The position numbers were made by a program, and so were the translations under genes. From contig NZ_JAHOOZ010000001.1 of assembly GCF_019075875.1 (NCBI RefSeq), positions 3,286,001-3,350,000 of the forward strand: DNA of 64,000 nt. The letters are read 5' to 3'. Origin of the DNA: Novosphingobium sp. G106. Its GTDB lineage: Bacteria; Pseudomonadota; Alphaproteobacteria; Sphingomonadales; Sphingomonadaceae. The notes beneath the pieces were generated by a model, which was not told the origin of the DNA, ran no database searches, and saw nothing but the letters and a program-made list of their open reading frames with translations. Within the stretch, counting starts at the first letter, position 1; every line of letters starts with the position of its first letter. Shown in pieces: positions 1 to 10,219 of this stretch.

Positions 1-1551
<1,551 letters not shown>

Positions 1552-1559
1552 ACTCGTAC

Positions 1560-2312
1560 TTATACCCTTCGGTCCAAATCGGTCGTCATGGCCAGCGGCT
1601 CGGCGGAAACCGCCGTTGGCTTGCCTTCATCTGTGTCTGTCGCATCGGGTCCGGTCTTGCCGGATGAACCGAGGAAACGGAGCAAGCGCTGCAGCGGATC
1701 AGATAGCCTTTCGGCCGCCGCTTTATCTGCCAGCGCCAGGTGGACGACGTTGTCGCGGCCCAATGCCACAGACAGAGCCGCCCGGTCCAGTGGCAAGGTG
1801 ACGCCGCGAAGGCCCGAGCCTTCCGCCTCCTCGCCCACGCGCCAGGCCTGATCGAGCTTGCGCGAGCCGTCTTCGGCCGCGTCGGCCGCATGCGCGAGCC
1901 AGCGGACCTTACCCATCCGCGCGTTCTCGGCGATGCGGTCGGAGCCGACGAGCAGCTTGCCCGCCCGCATTTCCAGCCCCAGCCGGTCGGTGAAAGCGCG
2001 CGTGAGCGCCACTTCGATCCGCTGGGGCAAGTCGTCGGGAATGGTCAGCGGCGAGCCCTTGAAGGCGCGCGCCAGCGCTCCCTTAAGTTTGCCCTTCGTC
2101 AACGCGATTTCAAGGTCTGCGCGCGACACGCCGATCCAGGCGCCGCGCCCGGGGGCACGCGCCAACACGTCGGGAAGCACGTCGCCGTCCGGCGAAATCG
2201 CCAGACGGATCAGCGCATCGCGCGATGCGTGCTCGCCGGAAAGGATGCATTTCCTTTCCGGGTCAGCCGCAGACCTGTCGGAACCTAGGCGCTCATTGTG
2301 AGGAATCCGCAT
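1560..2312 (-). CDS. YlxR-family (DUF448) protein with L7Ae-like C-terminal domain
   Basis: This 250-residue protein sits between nusA and infB, the usual place of ylxR. The N-terminal ~90 residues match YlxR (ERKCILSGE near residue 19, then a GRGAWIG motif near 55). Residues ~120-215 resemble the L7Ae/L30e RNA-binding fold seen in the longer alphaproteobacterial versions. YlxR in Gram-positives modulates RNase P; a role in RNA binding here is inference from family and neighbours. The second Cys of the usual YlxR CxxC is replaced by Ser. Its start overlaps the nusA 3' end by 20 bp, implying coupled translation. Confidence 0.85.
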   Translation of the reverse strand: MRIPHNERLGSDRSAADPERKCILSGEHASRDALIRLAISPDGDVLPDVLARAPGRGAWIGVSRADLEIALTKGKLKGALARAFKGSPLTIPDDLPQRIEVALTRAFTDRLGLEMRAGKLLVGSDRIAENARMGKVRWLAHAADAAEDGSRKLDQAWRVGEEAEGSGLRGVTLPLDRAALSVALGRDNVVHLALADKAAAERLSDPLQRLLRFLGSSGKTGPDATDTDEGKPTAVSAEPLAMTTDLDRRV

Positions 2313-3918
2313 CGGCGGCCTCCTCAGATGCAGGCTCGTCTTCGAACCAATGCGCGCGCGCGGCCATGATGATCTCGTTGCCCTGCTCTTCGCTCAGGCC
2401 ATATTCGCCGAGCACGCCGCCCTTGTCTTCCTGACGATTCGAGTCGCGGCGCGGCGGCGAATTGTCGCGGCGGCGCTGCTCCTGGCGCTTCTTGGCGATG
2501 AGTTCGTCGGTCGCGAGATCGGCGAGGTCGTCGAGCGTCTTGATCCCGGCCTTGCCGAGCGTGACCAGCATCGCTTCGGTGAGGTGCGGCATCTCGGCCA
2601 GAGCGTCCTCGACGCCCAGCTCGCGGCGCTGTGCTCGGCTGGCTTCCTCGCGGCGCTCGAGCGCCTCGAGCGCACGGCTCTGCAATTCTTGGCCAAGCTC
2701 CTCGTCGAAGCCCTCGATCGTGGCGAGCTCGCTGAGTTCGATGTAAGCGACTTCCTCGAGCTCGCTGAAGCCTTCGGCCACAAGCAGCTGCGACAGCGTC
2801 TCGTCGACGTCGAGCTCTTCCTCGAACATCTTCGAACGCTCGGCGAATTCACGCTGGCGCTTCTCGGACGATTCGGCCTCGGTCATGATGTCGATGGCGG
2901 AGGCGGTCAGCTGCGAGGCGAGGCGCACGTTCTGGCCGCGACGGCCGATGGCCAGCGACAGCTGGTCGTCGGGAACGACGACTTCGATGCGGCTCTCTTC
3001 CTCGTCGATGACGACGCGGCTGACGGTCGCGGGCTGGAGCGCGTTGACCACGAAAGTCGCGGTGTCCTCGCTCCACGGGATGATGTCGATCTTCTCGCCC
3101 TGCAGCTCCTGCACGACGGCCTGGACGCGGCTGCCCTTCATGCCGACGCAGGCGCCGACCGGATCGATCGACGGATCGCGGCTGATCACGCCGATCTTGG
3201 CGCGGCTGCCCGGGTCGCGGGCGGCAGCCTTGATCTCGATGATATTGTCGTAGATCTCGGGCACTTCCTGCGCGAAGAGCTTCTTCATGAACTCGGGATG
3301 CGCGCGGCTGAGGAAGATCTGCGGGCCGCGGTTCTGGCGCTCGACCTTGAGGATCAGCGCGCGGACGCGCTCGCCGACGCGGGCGGCTTCGCGCGGGATC
3401 TGCTGATCGCGGCGGATGACGCCCTCGGCGCGGCCGAGGTTGACGATGACGTGGCCGAATTCGACCGACTTGATCACGCCGGTGATGATCTCACCCGCGC
3501 GGTCCTTGAATTCCTCGTACTGGCGCTCGCGCTCGGCATCGCGGACCTTCTGGAAGATCACCTGCTTGGCCGACTGCGCGTCGATGCGGCCCAGGTCGAC
3601 CGCGGGCAGCGGATCGACGATGAAGTCACCGAGCTGGGCGCCCGGCTGCAGCTTCTCGGCGGCCTTCAGATCGACCTGCTTGAAGTAGTCCTCGACCTCT
3701 TCCACCACTTCGACGACGCGCCACAGGCGCAGGTCGCCGGTGCGCTGGTCGAGCTTGGCGCGGATGTCGTTCTCCGCGCCGTAGCGGTTGCGCGCCGACT
3801 TCTGGATCGCCTCTTCCATCGCCTCGATGACGATCGACTTGTCGATCATCTTCTCGGTCGCGACCGAAGTCGCGATCGCGAGCAGTTCGGCGCGGTTTGC
3901 GGACATCGCACTGGCCAT
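2293..3918 (-). CDS. nusA: transcription termination/antitermination protein NusA
   Basis: NusA binds RNA polymerase and nascent RNA and controls pausing, termination and antitermination. The 541-residue protein has the NusA N-terminal domain (about 1-130), an S1 domain (about 135-200, with [20 protein letters not shown]), two KH domains (about 205-350; [18 protein letters not shown] and [15 protein letters not shown]) and acidic helical repeats in the C-terminal third, then an acidic tail. The ATG overlaps the rimP stop by one base (TAATG). A second possible start, MSAN, lies four codons in. Confidence 0.98.
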   Translation of the reverse strand: MASAMSANRAELLAIATSVATEKMIDKSIVIEAMEEAIQKSARNRYGAENDIRAKLDQRTGDLRLWRVVEVVEEVEDYFKQVDLKAAEKLQPGAQLGDFIVDPLPAVDLGRIDAQSAKQVIFQKVRDAERERQYEEFKDRAGEIITGVIKSVEFGHVIVNLGRAEGVIRRDQQIPREAARVGERVRALILKVERQNRGPQIFLSRAHPEFMKKLFAQEVPEIYDNIIEIKAAARDPGSRAKIGVISRDPSIDPVGACVGMKGSRVQAVVQELQGEKIDIIPWSEDTATFVVNALQPATVSRVVIDEEESRIEVVVPDDQLSLAIGRRGQNVRLASQLTASAIDIMTEAESSEKRQREFAERSKMFEEELDVDETLSQLLVAEGFSELEEVAYIELSELATIEGFDEELGQELQSRALEALERREEASRAQRRELGVEDALAEMPHLTEAMLVTLGKAGIKTLDDLADLATDELIAKKRQEQRRRDNSPPRRDSNRQEDKGGVLGEYGLSEEQGNEIIMAARAHWFEDEPASEEAADADSSQ

Positions 3919-4517
3919 TATGAGTCTTCCTGTTCCTCGAAAATCTCTTCAGCGCCCTCAAAGTCCTCGGCGACGTCTTGTTCGTCGGCACCGGAACTGT
4001 CCAGCGGGCGCGTGGCGGCAATCAGCTTGTCGGTCAAGACCAGCTTGGCAGAATGAATATCGGCGAGCGAAAACGAGACAGGGCCCGATTTCTTGTCGTC
4101 GAGCGTGACGGTCTCGCCTTCGAGGCCGATCAGATTGCCCTGGATCGACTTGCGATTACCCTCGACCGGATTGATCAGCTGGACACGGGCCTCATGCCCG
4201 GCCCAATCGGAAAAGTCCTTCGGGCGGGTCAGCGGCCGATCGATGCCGGGCGAACTGACTTCGAGCCGGTAGGCATCTTCGATCAGCGTTTCGCCCGCGG
4301 CTTCCAGCTCGTCGATGCGGTCGGAAATGCGGCGCGAGAGCGCAGCGCAGTCTTCCAGCACCAACTGGCCGGTGTCGGGCCGCTCGGCCATGATCTGAAG
4401 CGTGTGCTCCTCGTCACCGACCTCGCTCTTGCCGAACAGAATCACGCGCACGAGATCGAAGCCCAAGGCCTTTGCCTCGGGCTCGACGATCTCTGTAATG
4501 CGCGCAATATTCGTCAT
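3918..4517 (-). CDS. rimP: ribosome maturation factor RimP
   Basis: RimP assists late 30S subunit maturation. The frame is open further upstream, but the family N-terminus (MTNIARITEIVEPEAKALGF) starts at the ATG at 4517, giving 199 residues. The N-terminal alpha/beta domain ends with the conserved LEVSSPGIDRPL at about residues 100-111, followed by the SH3-like C-terminal domain and an acidic tail (about 180-199) that is longer than in enterobacteria. It is the first gene of the rimP-nusA-ylxR-infB operon. Confidence 0.96.
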   Translation of the reverse strand: MTNIARITEIVEPEAKALGFDLVRVILFGKSEVGDEEHTLQIMAERPDTGQLVLEDCAALSRRISDRIDELEAAGETLIEDAYRLEVSSPGIDRPLTRPKDFSDWAGHEARVQLINPVEGNRKSIQGNLIGLEGETVTLDDKKSGPVSFSLADIHSAKLVLTDKLIAATRPLDSSGADEQDVAEDFEGAEEIFEEQEDS

Positions 4518-4670
4518 GCCAACTCCACAAACCGACATTCGAGCCCAAAAGCACGAAGTGAACAAAGCCGGTGGGCGCCGGTGCCTTTCGGCGCCGGCCC
4601 AGACTTTGCTTCACAATGTCGGGATGAGGCGCAGATAGGTCTAATCGCGCCCGAATGCAAGCCCAATCGG

Positions 4671-5042
4671 CTATTCGATGGTGATTGATTCCGGGCTATC
4701 GACCGGCATTCCGGCGGACCGAGCAGCGGCCTCGTGACCATAGCCGGCGGCGCGGGCCTCGGCATATTTGCGACGGGCCTCGGCCGAACCGCGGCTATCC
4801 GCGCGATCGCGCCCGATCTCGCGCATGGCTTCGATTCCTTCGTGCGCTGCGGAGACGCCCTTGGCGAGTTGTCCTGCCTGCTGGAACACACCCGCCTTGG
4901 GATCGACGTTCATCGTGCCGAGCGCATAGGCCGCGGCCGCCTCGGGATTGTGCTCGAGATAGGTGCCGCCGACACCGATCGCCAGGATCGCGATGAGCCA
5001 GACGGCGCCGATGACCTTGAATATGGTTCGCACAGGATTCAT
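4671..5042 (-). CDS. hypothetical single-span membrane protein
   Basis: This 123-residue protein begins MNPVRTIFKVIGAVWLIAIL. One transmembrane helix or uncleaved signal anchor spans about residues 8-27. The rest is Ala-rich and charged, with a likely soluble helical region (about 50-110). I do not recognise the family. The ATG at 5042 is chosen because the hydrophobic segment begins right after it, and the long open frame upstream has no coherent protein character. It lies upstream of rimP on the same strand and is divergent from sufE. Confidence 0.6.
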   Translation of the reverse strand: MNPVRTIFKVIGAVWLIAILAIGVGGTYLEHNPEAAAAYALGTMNVDPKAGVFQQAGQLAKGVSAAHEGIEAMREIGRDRADSRGSAEARRKYAEARAAGYGHEAAARSAGMPVDSPESITIE

Positions 5043-5153
5043 TGCGGATCGCCCCGACAACCGCTGCCTGACGGCCCTTTGCCAGCCTGTCGTTGAAGAA
5101 TCGCTAAAGCGGGAGGACTTGTGCACCGCTGCGCTTCGATTAGATGACCCGCC

Positions 5154-5564
5154 ATGCGCAGCCTCGAAGACATCCGCGAAGAGTACGAGTTCCTCGACGG
5201 CGACGAGCGCTATCGCCTGCTGATCGAACTGGGCCGCGAGCTCGATGCTATGCCCGATGCGCTCAAGACCGACGCCACCAAGGTCCGCGGCTGCTCGGCC
5301 AGCGTCTGGGTCTATCCGACAAAGGCCGATGACGGGGGCTTGCACTTCCTGGCAGACAGCAACGCCGCGATTACCAAGGGCATTGTCGCGCTGGTGCTCT
5401 CGGCCGTACAGGACAAGCCCGCCGCCGAAGTCGCCGAGACCGACATCGCCGCCGAGCTCGCCCCGTTCGACCTCAAGAACCAGCTCTCGTCGAACCGCAC
5501 CCAGGGCATTCCCAACATGATCGCGCTGATCCGCGAGACCGCCGCGCGCTACGCGGCAGGCTGA
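5154..5564 (+). CDS. sufE: SufE family sulfur-acceptor protein
   Basis: SufE accepts persulfide sulfur from the cysteine desulfurase SufS and activates it for Fe-S cluster assembly. The protein is 136 residues, typical for the family, and keeps the acceptor cysteine in VRGCSASVWV (Cys47) and the C-terminal LSSNRTQGIPNM motif. No suf partners are in the window, so it is a stand-alone copy here. The stop lies 6 bp before the next gene, suggesting co-transcription with the YbaN-like protein. Confidence 0.95.
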   Translation: MRSLEDIREEYEFLDGDERYRLLIELGRELDAMPDALKTDATKVRGCSASVWVYPTKADDGGLHFLADSNAAITKGIVALVLSAVQDKPAAEVAETDIAAELAPFDLKNQLSSNRTQGIPNMIALIRETAARYAAG

Positions 5565-5570
5565 GCCGAG

Positions 5571-5921
5571 ATGGCCAGGCATCTCTACCTGGCCGCCGGA
5601 CTGATCTGCGTCGCGCTCGGCGCGATCGGCGCTTTCCTGCCCGTGCTGCCGACCGTGCCGTTCCTGCTGCTCGCGGTGTTCTGTTTCGCGCGCAGCCGCC
5701 CCGAATGGGCCGAACGGCTCTATGCCCACCCGCGCTACGGCCCGGCGCTGCGGCAATGGCGCGACCGGCGGGCGATCTCGCGCAAGGCCAAGCTGTCCGC
5801 GCTCGCGGTCATGGCGCTCAGCGCTGCTGTATCCTGGGCGACGATCGGCTGGCCCTGGGCGGCGGCGGTCACAGGCGTGCTGCTCTGCACCGGAACCTGG
5901 ATAGCGACGCGTTCGGAGTGA
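5571..5921 (+). CDS. YbaN-family (DUF454) inner-membrane protein
   Basis: A 116-residue membrane protein with the family signature LGAIGAFLPVLPTVPFLLLA at about residues 15-34, the FARSRPEWAERLYAHPRYGP loop (about 44-62), and two more hydrophobic helices at the C-terminus. DUF454/YbaN proteins sit in the inner membrane; their function is unknown. It follows sufE by 6 bp. Confidence 0.88.
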   Translation: MARHLYLAAGLICVALGAIGAFLPVLPTVPFLLLAVFCFARSRPEWAERLYAHPRYGPALRQWRDRRAISRKAKLSALAVMALSAAVSWATIGWPWAAAVTGVLLCTGTWIATRSE

Positions 5922-5957
5922 TAATCCACTTGGCGGAGTGATGGCCCCATTTGGGGA

Positions 5958-5986
5958 TTGACCGGGCTCCGGCGGCAGTCCGTAAT
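5958..5986 (+). promoter_or_regulatory. putative sigma-70-type promoter for the 6025-8543 cluster
   Basis: TTGACC (5958-5963) is separated by 17 bp from CGTAAT (5981-5986), giving a 5/6 match to the -35 and 4/6 to the -10 consensus. It lies 38 bp before the dehydrogenase-like gene and after the convergent-free end of the YbaN-like gene. The call rests on sequence match only. Confidence 0.4.
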
Positions 5987-6024
5987 CCTGTCCAATCGTA
6001 CGAAAAAAGTATCGGGAGATTCGG

Positions 6025-7080
6025 ATGGAAAAGCTGCGCGTCGTGCAATGGAACACCGGCAAGGTCGGCAAGCTCGCGACGCGGGCGATCCTCGACAATC
6101 CGACCCTCGAACTGGTCGGCGTCTATGCCCATTCGCCCGAGAAGCACGGAATGGATGCTGGCGCGCTCTCCGGCCGTCCCGATACCGGCATCAAGGCAAC
6201 CGGTGACATCGACGCGATCGTCGCGCTGAAGCCCGACGTTGTCCTCTACACCCCGTTCACCGGCGACGTCGATGAACTGGTCAAGCTGCTCGAAAACGGC
6301 ATCAACGTGCTCAGCACCAACCTGCTGTTCCATGTCGGCGGCGTGCGCGGCGAAGTGAAGGACCGGCTGCAGGCGGCGGGCGAGCGCGGCAACGCATCGC
6401 TCTACATCACCGGCATCAACCCGGGCTGGATCAACTCGATCGCCACCTCGATCACCGCGATCTGCAACAAGGTCGATTGCGTCTCGATCTACGAATCGGC
6501 CGATTGCTCGGGCTACGAATCGCCCGAGACCTGGAATTTCTTCCGCTTCGGCCAGCACGGAGTCACCGACGAAGTGGTCGAGGCCGCGAAGACCTGGCTG
6601 GTCATGTTCCAGGACGCCGCCGAGCGCGTCGCCGAAGGCATCGGCCTGAAGGTCGAGGAGTTCGAATTCTACTGCGACTATGCCACCGCCGCCGAGCGCG
6701 TCGATCTCGGCTGGTTCCTCATGGAAAAAGGCACCAACGCCGCGGTCCGCGCCGGCTGGAACGGCAAGATCAAGGGCGAGACGCGGGTGCGCGCGCAGGT
6801 CACCTGGTACCTGACCAAGAAGATCGCCGAGGACTGGGACATCGACGACAAGGAATACCACCTCGTCGTCGACGGCCAGCCGAGCGTCGACCTGCATATG
6901 CATTTCACCAACCCGCCGGACTCGCCGGTCGACGGCCCCTGGGACACCACCGGCACGACCTCCTACGCGACGGTCAACGCCATCCGCCAGATCAAGGAAG
7001 CCAAACCCGGCGTGCTGACGCTGCACGACATCGGGCTGCCCTACGCGCCCGCCGGCGACTGGGAAGGAACGCGCGCATGA
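6025..7080 (+). CDS. NAD(P)-binding dehydrogenase related to dihydrodipicolinate reductase
   Basis: A 351-residue protein with an N-terminal Rossmann fold (VVQWNTGKVGKLATRAIL, about residues 6-23) and the layout of the dihydrodipicolinate-reductase-like group that includes 2,4-diaminopentanoate dehydrogenase. That group forms the fold of DapB, but the sequence lacks the DapB catalytic histidine signature, so a lysine-biosynthesis role is unlikely. The substrate cannot be read from sequence. It overlaps the following GST-like gene by 4 bp (ATGA), so the two are probably translated together in a catabolic or detoxification unit. Confidence 0.7.
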   Translation: MEKLRVVQWNTGKVGKLATRAILDNPTLELVGVYAHSPEKHGMDAGALSGRPDTGIKATGDIDAIVALKPDVVLYTPFTGDVDELVKLLENGINVLSTNLLFHVGGVRGEVKDRLQAAGERGNASLYITGINPGWINSIATSITAICNKVDCVSIYESADCSGYESPETWNFFRFGQHGVTDEVVEAAKTWLVMFQDAAERVAEGIGLKVEEFEFYCDYATAAERVDLGWFLMEKGTNAAVRAGWNGKIKGETRVRAQVTWYLTKKIAEDWDIDDKEYHLVVDGQPSVDLHMHFTNPPDSPVDGPWDTTGTTSYATVNAIRQIKEAKPGVLTLHDIGLPYAPAGDWEGTRA

Positions 7081-7850
7081 AGTACTATTCGGTCGAAGAA
7101 GCCCGCCAGATGCCGGGGCTGCGCCTGGTCCTTACCGCGCATATGCCCGGCCCCTGGGGCGAGGCCGCCAAGGCCGTGCTCGGCGCGCGCAATGTCGCTT
7201 ACATCCCGGTCGAGCAGTTGGCGATGGAACCAAACGAAGACCTGTTCCAGTGGACCGGGATAAGAAATGCGCCGATTGCCGTGCTCGACGACGAGCCGCC
7301 GGTGCACACCTGGCTCGACATCCTGCTGCTTGCGGAGCGCATCGGCACCGGCCCCTCGCTGATGCCCGAGGACGAGCTCGACCGCGCGCTGATGATGGGC
7401 ATCTCGACCGAACTCTGCGGTTCGGACGGCTTCGGCTGGTCGCGCCGGCTCGAGCTGATGGGACGTCCCTCGACCAAGAACCCGACTGACGGTGCCACCT
7501 ACGACATGGCGCGCATGATCCGCATGTACGGCGTCTCGCAGGAAGCGATCGACCGCGCGCCGGGGCGCATGGCCCAGATCATGCGCGGACTCGCCAAGCA
7601 GCTTCACAAGCAGGAGGCCGCCGGCAGCGAGTACCTGGTGACCGACCGGCTGACCTATTGCGATCTCCACTGGGCCAGCCTCTCGCTGTTCGTCTCGCCG
7701 CTGCCGCCCGAGCAATGCGCGATGCCCGATTTCATGCGCGACAACTACAGCCACCTGACGCCCGAACTGGCCGACGCGCTCGACCCGATCCTGCTGCGCC
7801 ACCGCGATCGCGTCTACGAGCGCCACATCGCCCTGCCCCTCGATTTCTAA
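7077..7850 (+). CDS. glutathione S-transferase-like protein, divergent
   Basis: A 257-residue protein beginning MKYYSVEEARQMPGL. The N-terminal ~85 residues look like a thioredoxin fold (LVLTAHMPGPWGEAAKAVLG, then NAPIAVLDDEPPVHTW at about 65-80), and the rest is an all-helical GST C-domain. No obvious catalytic Ser, Cys or Tyr is at the usual GST position, so it may bind glutathione without standard transferase activity. The start is the ATG overlapping the preceding stop. A canonical GST gene follows 15 bp later. Confidence 0.65.
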   Translation: MKYYSVEEARQMPGLRLVLTAHMPGPWGEAAKAVLGARNVAYIPVEQLAMEPNEDLFQWTGIRNAPIAVLDDEPPVHTWLDILLLAERIGTGPSLMPEDELDRALMMGISTELCGSDGFGWSRRLELMGRPSTKNPTDGATYDMARMIRMYGVSQEAIDRAPGRMAQIMRGLAKQLHKQEAAGSEYLVTDRLTYCDLHWASLSLFVSPLPPEQCAMPDFMRDNYSHLTPELADALDPILLRHRDRVYERHIALPLDF

Positions 7851-7865
7851 GGCCCCGCAATCCTC

Positions 7866-8543
7866 ATGATCGATCTCTATTACGCGCCCACGCCCAACAC
7901 GTGGAAAGCGAGCATAATGCTCGAGGAGTGCGGGCTGCCGTACAAGGCGGTCCCGCTCGACATCATGTCGGGCGAGCAGAAGCAGCCCGAATTCCTCGCG
8001 ATCAATCCCAACGGCCGCATTCCCGCGCTCGTCGATCACGACACGCCCGACGGTCCGCAACCCGTGTTCGAATCGGGCGCGATCCTGGTCTATTTGGCCG
8101 AGAAGACCGGGAAGTTCCTCGCCCCGTCGGGCCGAGCGCGGACCGAGGCTTTCTCGTGGCTGATGTGGCAGATGGGCGGGCTTGGCCCCATGGCCGGCCA
8201 GGCGCACCACTTCCGCCGCTATGCGCCCGAGGGCAACGAATACTCCGCGGAGCGCTTCACCGCCGAGGCCGCCCGCCTCTACAGTGTGATGGACAGCCAC
8301 CTGGCCGACCGCGAGTGGCTGGCCGGCGGCGCTTACTCGATCGCCGACATCGCGAGCTGGGGCTGGGTCTGGTTCCACCCGATGCACGGCCAGAACCTCG
8401 ACGACTTCCCTGCGGTGAAGCGCTGGTTCTACGAGATCTCAGACCGGCCCGCGGTCCAGCGCGCGCGGCTGGTGGGCATGGAGGACCAATCCGAGGAAAC
8501 CCGCGCCCGGTTCACGGGGCCTTATTACAATATGAACCCTTGA
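7866..8543 (+). CDS. glutathione S-transferase
   Basis: A 225-residue cytosolic GST. The N-domain starts MIDLYYAPTPNTWKASIMLEE, with the glutathione-binding NPNGRIPALVD loop at about residues 50-60 and ESGAILVYLAEKTG at about 75-88. The C-terminal helical domain contains the N-capping-box-like YSIADIASWGW (about 157-167). It resembles the YfcG/nucleophilic-Thr/Asn bacterial GST group that handles disulfides or conjugates electrophiles. It closes the cluster with the dehydrogenase and GST-like genes. The substrate is not determinable. Confidence 0.85.
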   Translation: MIDLYYAPTPNTWKASIMLEECGLPYKAVPLDIMSGEQKQPEFLAINPNGRIPALVDHDTPDGPQPVFESGAILVYLAEKTGKFLAPSGRARTEAFSWLMWQMGGLGPMAGQAHHFRRYAPEGNEYSAERFTAEAARLYSVMDSHLADREWLAGGAYSIADIASWGWVWFHPMHGQNLDDFPAVKRWFYEISDRPAVQRARLVGMEDQSEETRARFTGPYYNMNP

Positions 8544-8623
8544 CGGGCATGACGCCCCGACAAGCAACCACGCGATGAAGGGCGAATAGGCGGCCGTCGG
8601 ACGCCCGTGATACGCAATCGGAC

Positions 8624-9028
8624 ATGAAATCACTCATTTATATCAGCCGGCGGACCAGCTCGGCCGCCGAACTCGGCGCGGAGGTGGACGACATCGTCAC
8701 GGTCGCCCGGTCACGGAACAAGCAACTCGACGTGACCGGCGCGCTCATCGCCACACCGTCCCATTTCGCCCAGGTGCTCGAAGGGACCGAGGCGGCGCTG
8801 CAGGAGCTGATGTCCAGCATCCTGCGCGACAAGCGTCATTTCATCACCGATATCCTCGATCTCGAGCCCACGCCGGATCGTCAATTCGCCGGCTGGTGGC
8901 TCGCCTATCACGGCGATTCCAGCCTCGTCTCGGCCATGCTTACCGAGGCCATCGCCGTGCCGGACTTCGAGCTGCAAGGCCATGTCGAACAGATCCTGGC
9001 CCTGATGCACATGTTCGCCGGATCCTAG
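8624..9028 (+). CDS. short BLUF-domain blue-light photoreceptor
   Basis: A 134-residue protein that is essentially one BLUF (FAD-binding blue-light sensor) domain. It keeps the flavin-site residues: Tyr6 (SLIYISRR), Asn32, Gln50 in the FAQVLEG motif, and a Trp at 91 in QFAGWW. There is no fused output domain, so it must signal by protein contact. Its stop shares the palindromic CTAG at 9025-9028 with the convergent crtZ gene. Photoreception is known for the family; any partner is unknown. Confidence 0.93.
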   Translation: MKSLIYISRRTSSAAELGAEVDDIVTVARSRNKQLDVTGALIATPSHFAQVLEGTEAALQELMSSILRDKRHFITDILDLEPTPDRQFAGWWLAYHGDSSLVSAMLTEAIAVPDFELQGHVEQILALMHMFAGS

Positions 9029-9543
9029 TCCTCCAGCGCCTGGCGCAGCACCGCGATCCCCGCCTGCCGTTGATCCCTGAGTTCGCGCTTGAGTGCGGCA
9101 GGATCGCGCGCGATTACGAAGCCGAAGCTGACGCCGCCTTCCTTGCTGGTGGTCGCGTGGTGCAGCTTGTGGGCCTGGACCAGGCGGCGGGCATAGCCCC
9201 GGCGCGGCACCCAGCGGAAATAGCGCTGGTGGACCAGCCCGTCGTGGATCAGCGTATAGATTACGCCGTAGCAAAGAATACCGAGACCGATCCAGGTGGC
9301 CGGCTCCCAGGCGGCGGCACCGAGCACCAGCGGGCTGCCCAGCGCGAACATTGAAATGCTCATCGCCGCGCCAACCAGAGCGTAGAGATCGTTCTTCTCG
9401 AGCAGCTTGTCATGCGGCTCGTGGTGGTCGCGGTGCCAGCCCCAGCCAAAGCCGTGCATAACGTACTTGTGGCTCGCCCAGGCGACGAGTTCCATCGCGG
9501 CGATGGTGGCGAGGACGATGAGGGCGGCGACGGCCGGGGGCAT
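9025..9543 (-). CDS. crtZ: beta-carotene 3-hydroxylase CrtZ
   Basis: CrtZ is a membrane di-iron hydroxylase that converts beta-carotene to zeaxanthin. The 172-residue protein carries the fatty-acid-hydroxylase histidine motifs: HKYVMHG and WHRDHHEPHD near residues 25-44, HDGLVHQRYFRW near 109, and HKLHHA near 128, with hydrophobic helices between them. No other carotenoid genes are nearby. It is convergent with the BLUF gene, sharing CTAG as both stop codons. Confidence 0.92.
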   Translation of the reverse strand: MPPAVAALIVLATIAAMELVAWASHKYVMHGFGWGWHRDHHEPHDKLLEKNDLYALVGAAMSISMFALGSPLVLGAAAWEPATWIGLGILCYGVIYTLIHDGLVHQRYFRWVPRRGYARRLVQAHKLHHATTSKEGGVSFGFVIARDPAALKRELRDQRQAGIAVLRQALED

Positions 9544-9686
9544 AATTCTCCTTTAATCTGAAGTTCATCGATTGGCCACGCATGCGGCACATCGCGACCA
9601 TTAGCGACAGTTTGAAACGAGCCTTTTTACACATATCGGCGTTTAACGAGGGTATCCCGACCCCAGGGAGAAATCGGAGAAAGTCC

Positions 9687-10091
9687 ATGAAGACGTTCAA
9701 GAAATTCGCTGCAACCCTCGCCATTGCCGCCGCTTCGCTGTCGATCGCCGGCGCCGCCCAGGCGCAGAACTATGGCCCGACCGGCCCGAACCGCGGCCAG
9801 CATCAGGCGATCCAGCAGGGCTGGAACCTGAGCCCGGCGCGCAGCGCGCAGATCCGCCAGGACATCGCTTCGCTGAACACCGCGATCGACCGCGCCGCCG
9901 CCCGCCGCACCATCTCGCCGCGCGAAGCCGCCGGCCTGCGCCAGCAGGCGCGCGACGTGCAGCGTCTCTATGGGCAGTATGCCCGCGGCGGCCTCGACCG
10001 CGGCGAAGTCCGCAACCTGCAGACCCGGGTGAACCAGGTCCGCGTTGCGCTCCGCATGGAGCGTCGTGATTGGGATAACGCCCGCGGCTGA
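9687..10091 (+). CDS. hypothetical secreted protein with signal peptide
   Basis: A 134-residue protein starting MKTFKKFAATLAIAAASL. A Sec signal peptide with likely cleavage after AQA (about residue 25) is followed by a basic, helical domain rich in Arg, Gln and Ala (about 50-130). The ATG is chosen because GGAGAAAG lies just upstream and the signal peptide starts there. Similar small periplasmic proteins are common in sphingomonads; I cannot name a function. A strong hairpin follows at 10115-10146. Confidence 0.72.
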   Translation: MKTFKKFAATLAIAAASLSIAGAAQAQNYGPTGPNRGQHQAIQQGWNLSPARSAQIRQDIASLNTAIDRAAARRTISPREAAGLRQQARDVQRLYGQYARGGLDRGEVRNLQTRVNQVRVALRMERRDWDNARG

Positions 10092-10114
10092 CGCAGGCTG
10101 ATCCCATCTCCGGC

Positions 10115-10146
10115 AGCGCGGCGGTCGTCCCCCTGACCGCCGCGCT
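10115..10146 (+). terminator. strong hairpin, likely terminator of the secreted-protein gene
   Basis: AGCGCGGCGGTC (10115-10126) pairs perfectly with GACCGCCGCGCT (10135-10146), a 12-bp stem with an 8-nt loop, 23 bp after the stop codon. The downstream tract (cttcgtgttt) is only moderately T-rich. Confidence 0.6.
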
Positions 10147-10162
10147 CTTCGTGTTTGCAAGA

Positions 10163-10193
10163 TGCTTGAAATGGCCCAATCTGCTTGAAATGG
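10163..10193 (+). repeat. direct repeat upstream of leuC
   Basis: TGCTTGAAATGG occurs at 10163-10174 and again at 10182-10193, a 12-bp perfect repeat with a 19-bp period, 26 bp before the leuC start. The spacing is close to two helical turns, as expected for paired regulator sites. No regulator can be named. Confidence 0.5.
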
Positions 10194-10219
10194 TGGGGCG
10201 ACGGGCCTAGCTGGCCTCC

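Noticed and set aside
2350..4056. 568-codon plus-strand open frame opposite nusA
   Set aside because: NusA is unambiguous on the minus strand; this frame has no domain and unnatural composition.
4570..4600. GGCGCCG/CGGCGCC inverted repeat upstream of rimP as a terminator
   Set aside because: Short stem with no T-run on either strand; could be chance in GC-rich DNA.
4671..6098. 475-codon minus-strand frame covering sufE and the YbaN-like gene
   Set aside because: Only its last 123 codons look like a protein; the rest lies antisense to well-supported genes.
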